From Cellulomonas sp. NS3 (GTDB lineage: Bacteria > Actinomycetota > Actinomycetes > Actinomycetales > Cellulomonadaceae): a stretch of DNA of 64,000 nucleotides. The notes beneath the pieces were generated by a model. The model had not been told where the DNA came from. It searched no databases and saw only the letters and a program-made list of their open reading frames with translations. The stretch is from the NCBI RefSeq assembly GCF_024757985.1, contig NZ_CP103289.1:1736001-1800000 (forward strand), written 5' to 3'. Position numbers and translations under genes: made by a program. This document shows positions 61,786-64,000 of the stretch, one piece after another. The first letter of the stretch is position 1. The number at the start of each line of letters is the position of its first letter.

Positions 61786-61815
61786 ACCGTATGCGGTCGC
61801 GACCGCGTGCGACAA
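61786..61815 (-). promoter_or_regulatory. Promoter of the riboswitch-controlled gene
   Basis: On the minus strand TTGTCG (61810-61815), 18-bp spacer, TACGGT (61786-61791). Transcription would start within a few bases of the riboswitch 5' end. Confidence 0.55.
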
Positions 61816-62100
61816 GAGTCACAGCGCACGGCAGGCGGGTGAAAGATCGCCGACCGGGCGGCGGCGCTCCGGTGTCGGTGATATCGGCCCGTGCGGATCG
61901 GGGCGATCGTGCAGGTCACGGGCGTGAGAATGCGCAAGAAGGCGTTGTTTTCGACAAGTTTCGGAACGGCTCCACGCCGCGGTCGCGAGGAGTCCGGAAC
62001 ATCCGTTTGCGGTCGATATCGACAGCGCCGTCGCATTCACGGACGGGTGCACCCGGAGGGGTGGTGCGGGCGCTCGTCCGCCGGTGCCCCTGCAGGGCCC
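61816..62100. other. AT-richer intergenic region with palindrome
   Basis: No gene is convincing here. The minus-strand frames 61819-62052 and 61578-62036 lack a codon bias or family resemblance. It includes a perfect GTCGATATCGAC palindrome (62012-62023) and AT-rich patches (GTTGTTTTCGACAAGTTTCGG) unusual for the chromosome, perhaps regulator sites. Confidence 0.5.
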
Positions 62101-62730
62101 TCAGCGGAGCCCGAGGGCGTCGAGCCACGCCTGGGCGAGCAGGCCGTGCCCGGCGGGGGTGGGGTGCACGCCGTCGTACGCCCACGCGGCCGGCGTGGTG
62201 CGGACGGAGGCTGCGGCGAACAGGCCGTCGGCCGGCACGAGCGTCGCGCGGAACTCCGCGGCGAGCCGGCGGACGACCCCGATGCGCGGGTCGAGGTCCT
62301 CGCGCCAGCCGTGCTGCGCCTCCTCGACGGGCACGACGAACGGCTCGACGAGCACCAGACGTGCGCCGAGGCGGTCGCGCGCGGAGTCGAGCATCGCGCG
62401 GTAGTCCTCCTCGTACGCGTCGACCGACGTGGAGCGACCCGCGTCGTAGCGGCGCCACGTGTCGTTGATGCCGACGAGCACCGAGATCACCGTCGGCTCG
62501 AGCGCGAGGGCGTCGGCCTCCCAGCGGTCCCGCAGCTGGCGCGCGGTGTCCCCGCCGACCCCGCGGTTGAGGAACGTCAGGCCCAGGTCGGGCCGCCGCG
62601 CGCCGGCGAGCGCGGCGACGAGCATCGCGTACCCGTGCCCGAGGCTCGCCGGGTCGCGGCGGTCGCGGCCCCCGTCGGTGATGGAGTCGCCGGTCAAGAG
62701 GATGCGGTCGCCCGCCTCGAGAAGCGTCAT
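62101..62730 (-). CDS. SGNH/GDSL hydrolase
   Basis: This 209-residue esterase has block I GDSITDGG (14-21), block II NRGVGGD, block III GINDTWRR, and block V DGVHPTPAGH with the catalytic Asp/His. No signal peptide is seen, so it is cytosolic, likely deacetylating a sugar or ester. ATG 62730 has TGCACT 6 nt upstream, a weak leaderless signal. Confidence 0.93.
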   Translation of the reverse strand: MTLLEAGDRILLTGDSITDGGRDRRDPASLGHGYAMLVAALAGARRPDLGLTFLNRGVGGDTARQLRDRWEADALALEPTVISVLVGINDTWRRYDAGRSTSVDAYEEDYRAMLDSARDRLGARLVLVEPFVVPVEEAQHGWREDLDPRIGVVRRLAAEFRATLVPADGLFAAASVRTTPAAWAYDGVHPTPAGHGLLAQAWLDALGLR

Positions 62731-62793
62731 GCCCGGAGTGCAGCACAGGCGCCCGGGACGGACAAGCCGGTCGGGCGCCGTCGACGAGGCCGG

Positions 62794-63408
62794 TCAGGCG
62801 GCGACCACGAGCGAGACCGCGAGCGCCGCCATCACGACCGCGACGAGGGCGTCGAGGACCTGCCACGCGCGCGGCCGCGCGAACAGCGGGGCGAGCCGGC
62901 CCGCCCCGAAGCCGAGCGTGACGAACCAGCCGATGCTCGCGGCGACCGCCCCGGCGGCGAAGGCCCACGGCCGGTCCTGCTGGTGCGCGACCGAGCCGAG
63001 CAGCACCACGGTGTCGAGGTACACGTGCGGGTTGAGGAACGTCAGGGCGGCGCACGTGAGCAGCACGCGGGCGCGTCCGCCCGGGGCGTCGTCCGCGGCG
63101 GGCTGCAGCGTCGCGGGCCGCAGCGCGCGGCGTGCGGCGCTGATCGCGAACCAGCCGAGGAACGCCGCACCGCCGTACCGCACGGCGGTCATGACCGTCT
63201 CGTGAGCCGTGAGCACCGGTCCCAGTCCGGCGACGCCCGCGGTGACGAGCGCGGCGTCGGCGAGCGCGCACACCAGCACGACGCCGAGCACGTGCTCGCG
63301 GCGCAGGCCCTGCCGGAGCACGAACGCGTTCTGCGCGCCGATCGCCACGATGAGGCCGAGGCCCGTCACGAGGCCGACGAGCGCGTCGGCGGGCGCGGAG
63401 GCGCTCAC
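62794..63408 (-). CDS. LysE/ArgO-type basic amino-acid exporter
   Basis: This 204-residue membrane protein has six hydrophobic helices and the LysE/ArgO motifs GLGLIVAIGAQNAFVLRQGLRREHV, TFLNPHVYLDTVVLLGSVA and GWFVTLGFGAGRL. It exports lysine or arginine. GTG 63408 overlaps the stop of a 10-codon upstream ORF by GTGA. The divergent LysR-type gene is its likely activator. Confidence 0.93.
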   Translation of the reverse strand: MSASAPADALVGLVTGLGLIVAIGAQNAFVLRQGLRREHVLGVVLVCALADAALVTAGVAGLGPVLTAHETVMTAVRYGGAAFLGWFAISAARRALRPATLQPAADDAPGGRARVLLTCAALTFLNPHVYLDTVVLLGSVAHQQDRPWAFAAGAVAASIGWFVTLGFGAGRLAPLFARPRAWQVLDALVAVVMAALAVSLVVAA

Positions 63409-63437
63409 GGGTGGGCCCGGAGGTGCGAGGAAGCCAT
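63405..63437 (-). CDS. Leaderless 10-codon upstream ORF of lysE
   Basis: MASSHLRAHP is encoded from ATG 63437, with TACCGT exactly 6 nt upstream (63444-63449). Its TGA overlaps the lysE GTG by 4 bp, so lysE has no other ribosome entry visible and may depend on translational coupling. It contains two His and one Arg codon. Confidence 0.5.
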   Translation of the reverse strand: MASSHLRAHP

Positions 63438-63506
63438 GGCCCGACGGTAGGCAGCCTGGCGCGTGCAGACCAGCGAATCATCCGCACGGATCGTTAGCAT
63501 CGCTTC
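63438..63506. promoter_or_regulatory. Divergent lysE/lysR-type promoter region
   Basis: Two -10 elements face outward: TACCGT (minus, 63444-63449) and TAGCAT (plus, 63495-63500), each 6 nt from a start codon. The AT-rich centre GCGAATCATCCGCACGGATCG is a likely regulator site. Confidence 0.55.
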
Positions 63507-64000
63507 ATGGACCTGGACCCCGCGCAGCTCAAGGCGCTCGCCGCCGTGGTCGACGAGGGCAGCTTCGAGGGCGCGGCGCGGGCGCTGAACGTCACGCCGT
63601 CCGCCGTGAGCCAGCGCATCAAGGCGCTCGAGCGGGCCGCCGGCCACGTCGTCGTGCGGCGGGCCCGGCCGTGCGAGCCCACCGTCCCGGGCCGCGCCCT
63701 GCTCCGCCTCGCGCGCGAGTGGAGCGTGCTGGAGGCGGAGGCCGCGGGCGTCCTCGGGGGCGACGACCCGGACGCGCACGTCCGGCTCGCGATCGCCGTC
63801 AACGCCGACTCGCTGTCCACGTGGTTCCCGCCGGTGCTCGCGGGCCTCCCGGCGCACGTCCTGCTCGACGTGCGCCGCGAGGACCAGGACCACTCGGCGG
63901 CGCTGCTGCGCGAGGGCTCGGTCATGGCCGCGGTGACGACCGACAGCGCCCCCGTGCAGGGCTGCCGCGTGCACCACCTCGGCGACATGCGGTACCTCGC
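63507..64000 (+). CDS. LysR-type regulator, LysG/ArgP-like (partial)
   Basis: The first 164 codons are present and the gene runs off the right edge. The helix-turn-helix is DLDPAQLKALAAVVDEGSFEGAARALNVTPSAVSQRIKALE in pattern (LDxxQLxAL, SAVSQRIK), with REWSVLEAEA following and an effector domain starting RLAIAVNADSLSTWFPPVL, as in ArgP/LysG (IciA). It should sense lysine or arginine and activate the divergent exporter. ATG 63507 has TAGCAT exactly 6 nt upstream. Confidence 0.93.
   Translation, partial: MDLDPAQLKALAAVVDEGSFEGAARALNVTPSAVSQRIKALERAAGHVVVRRARPCEPTVPGRALLRLAREWSVLEAEAAGVLGGDDPDAHVRLAIAVNADSLSTWFPPVLAGLPAHVLLDVRREDQDHSAALLREGSVMAAVTTDSAPVQGCRVHHLGDMRYL

Noticed and set aside
61690-61815. 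42-codon extension of the beta-helix protein
   Set aside because: It lies in the riboswitch candidate and precedes a good Shine-Dalgarno plus GTG and signal peptide.
61819-62052. Minus-strand ORFs of 77 and 152 codons upstream of the riboswitch
   Set aside because: No homology pattern, poor codon bias and they run into the predicted promoter. Treated as noncoding.

Overview
The window is a contiguous stretch of a very GC-rich chromosome with dense, short-spaced genes, strong third-position GC, frequent GTG starts and many 4-bp ATGA/GTGA overlaps. The gene set points to a high-GC Gram-positive actinobacterium. It holds a mycothiol-type DsbA-like nitroreductase homologue, an F420/LLM-type oxidoreductase, an Eis-type acetyltransferase, a Glu-type RpiB, the DUF4916 NUDIX family and a secreted GH81 beta-1,3-glucanase with a Thr/Pro linker. 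A Cellulomonas-like member of the Micrococcales is the best guess. No phage, insertion sequence, plasmid or CRISPR signal was seen. It reads as ordinary chromosome.

Layout. 1-7.5 kb: partial NUDIX gene, thioredoxin, GH81 glucanase with its own promoter and a LacI/CelR-like operator, tRNA-Leu, Bcp peroxiredoxin, GroES-like protein, tRNA-Lys, flavin disulfide reductase. 7.5-11.4 kb: an OpuB/ProU-type compatible-solute ABC system whose binding protein looks circularly permuted. 11.4-16.3 kb: ATP-grasp protein, tRNA-His, oligoribonuclease, small proteins, PAP2 phosphatase, alpha/beta hydrolase, tRNA-Arg. 16.4-26.3 kb: two translationally coupled pairs of dynamin-like/YfjP-like GTPases around an SSB paralogue and the translation factor EttA. 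26.5-46 kb: thioesterases, repeat-bearing membrane protein, SDR-DUF2867 protein, topoisomerase IB, truncated haemoglobin, orphan PTS EIIB, MscS channel, S9, M1 and M13 peptidases, a pilin-like metallopeptidase, MalQ and others. 46-49.9 kb: RpiB, Eis, SpoIIE-type phosphatase, alkyltransferase-like protein.

49.9-60.5 kb is a sulfur block on the minus strand. One six-gene operon (sulfonate/taurine-type ABC ATPase, binding protein, permease, acyl-CoA synthetase, MetY, CoA-binding protein) and a cysK-cysE operon each begin with a short cysteine-rich leader ORF, which suggests cysteine-responsive attenuation of both uptake and synthesis. 60.5-64 kb holds a heptamer repeat, a strong terminator, a secreted beta-helix protein behind what looks like a cyclic-di-GMP-I (GEMM) riboswitch, an SGNH hydrolase, and a divergent lysE/lysG-type exporter-regulator pair with a tiny leaderless upstream ORF.

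A recurring theme is leaderless expression: at least a dozen genes have a TANNNT-like -10 hexamer exactly 6 nt before an ATG or GTG. All functional names come from motifs and remembered family features. No database search was run.
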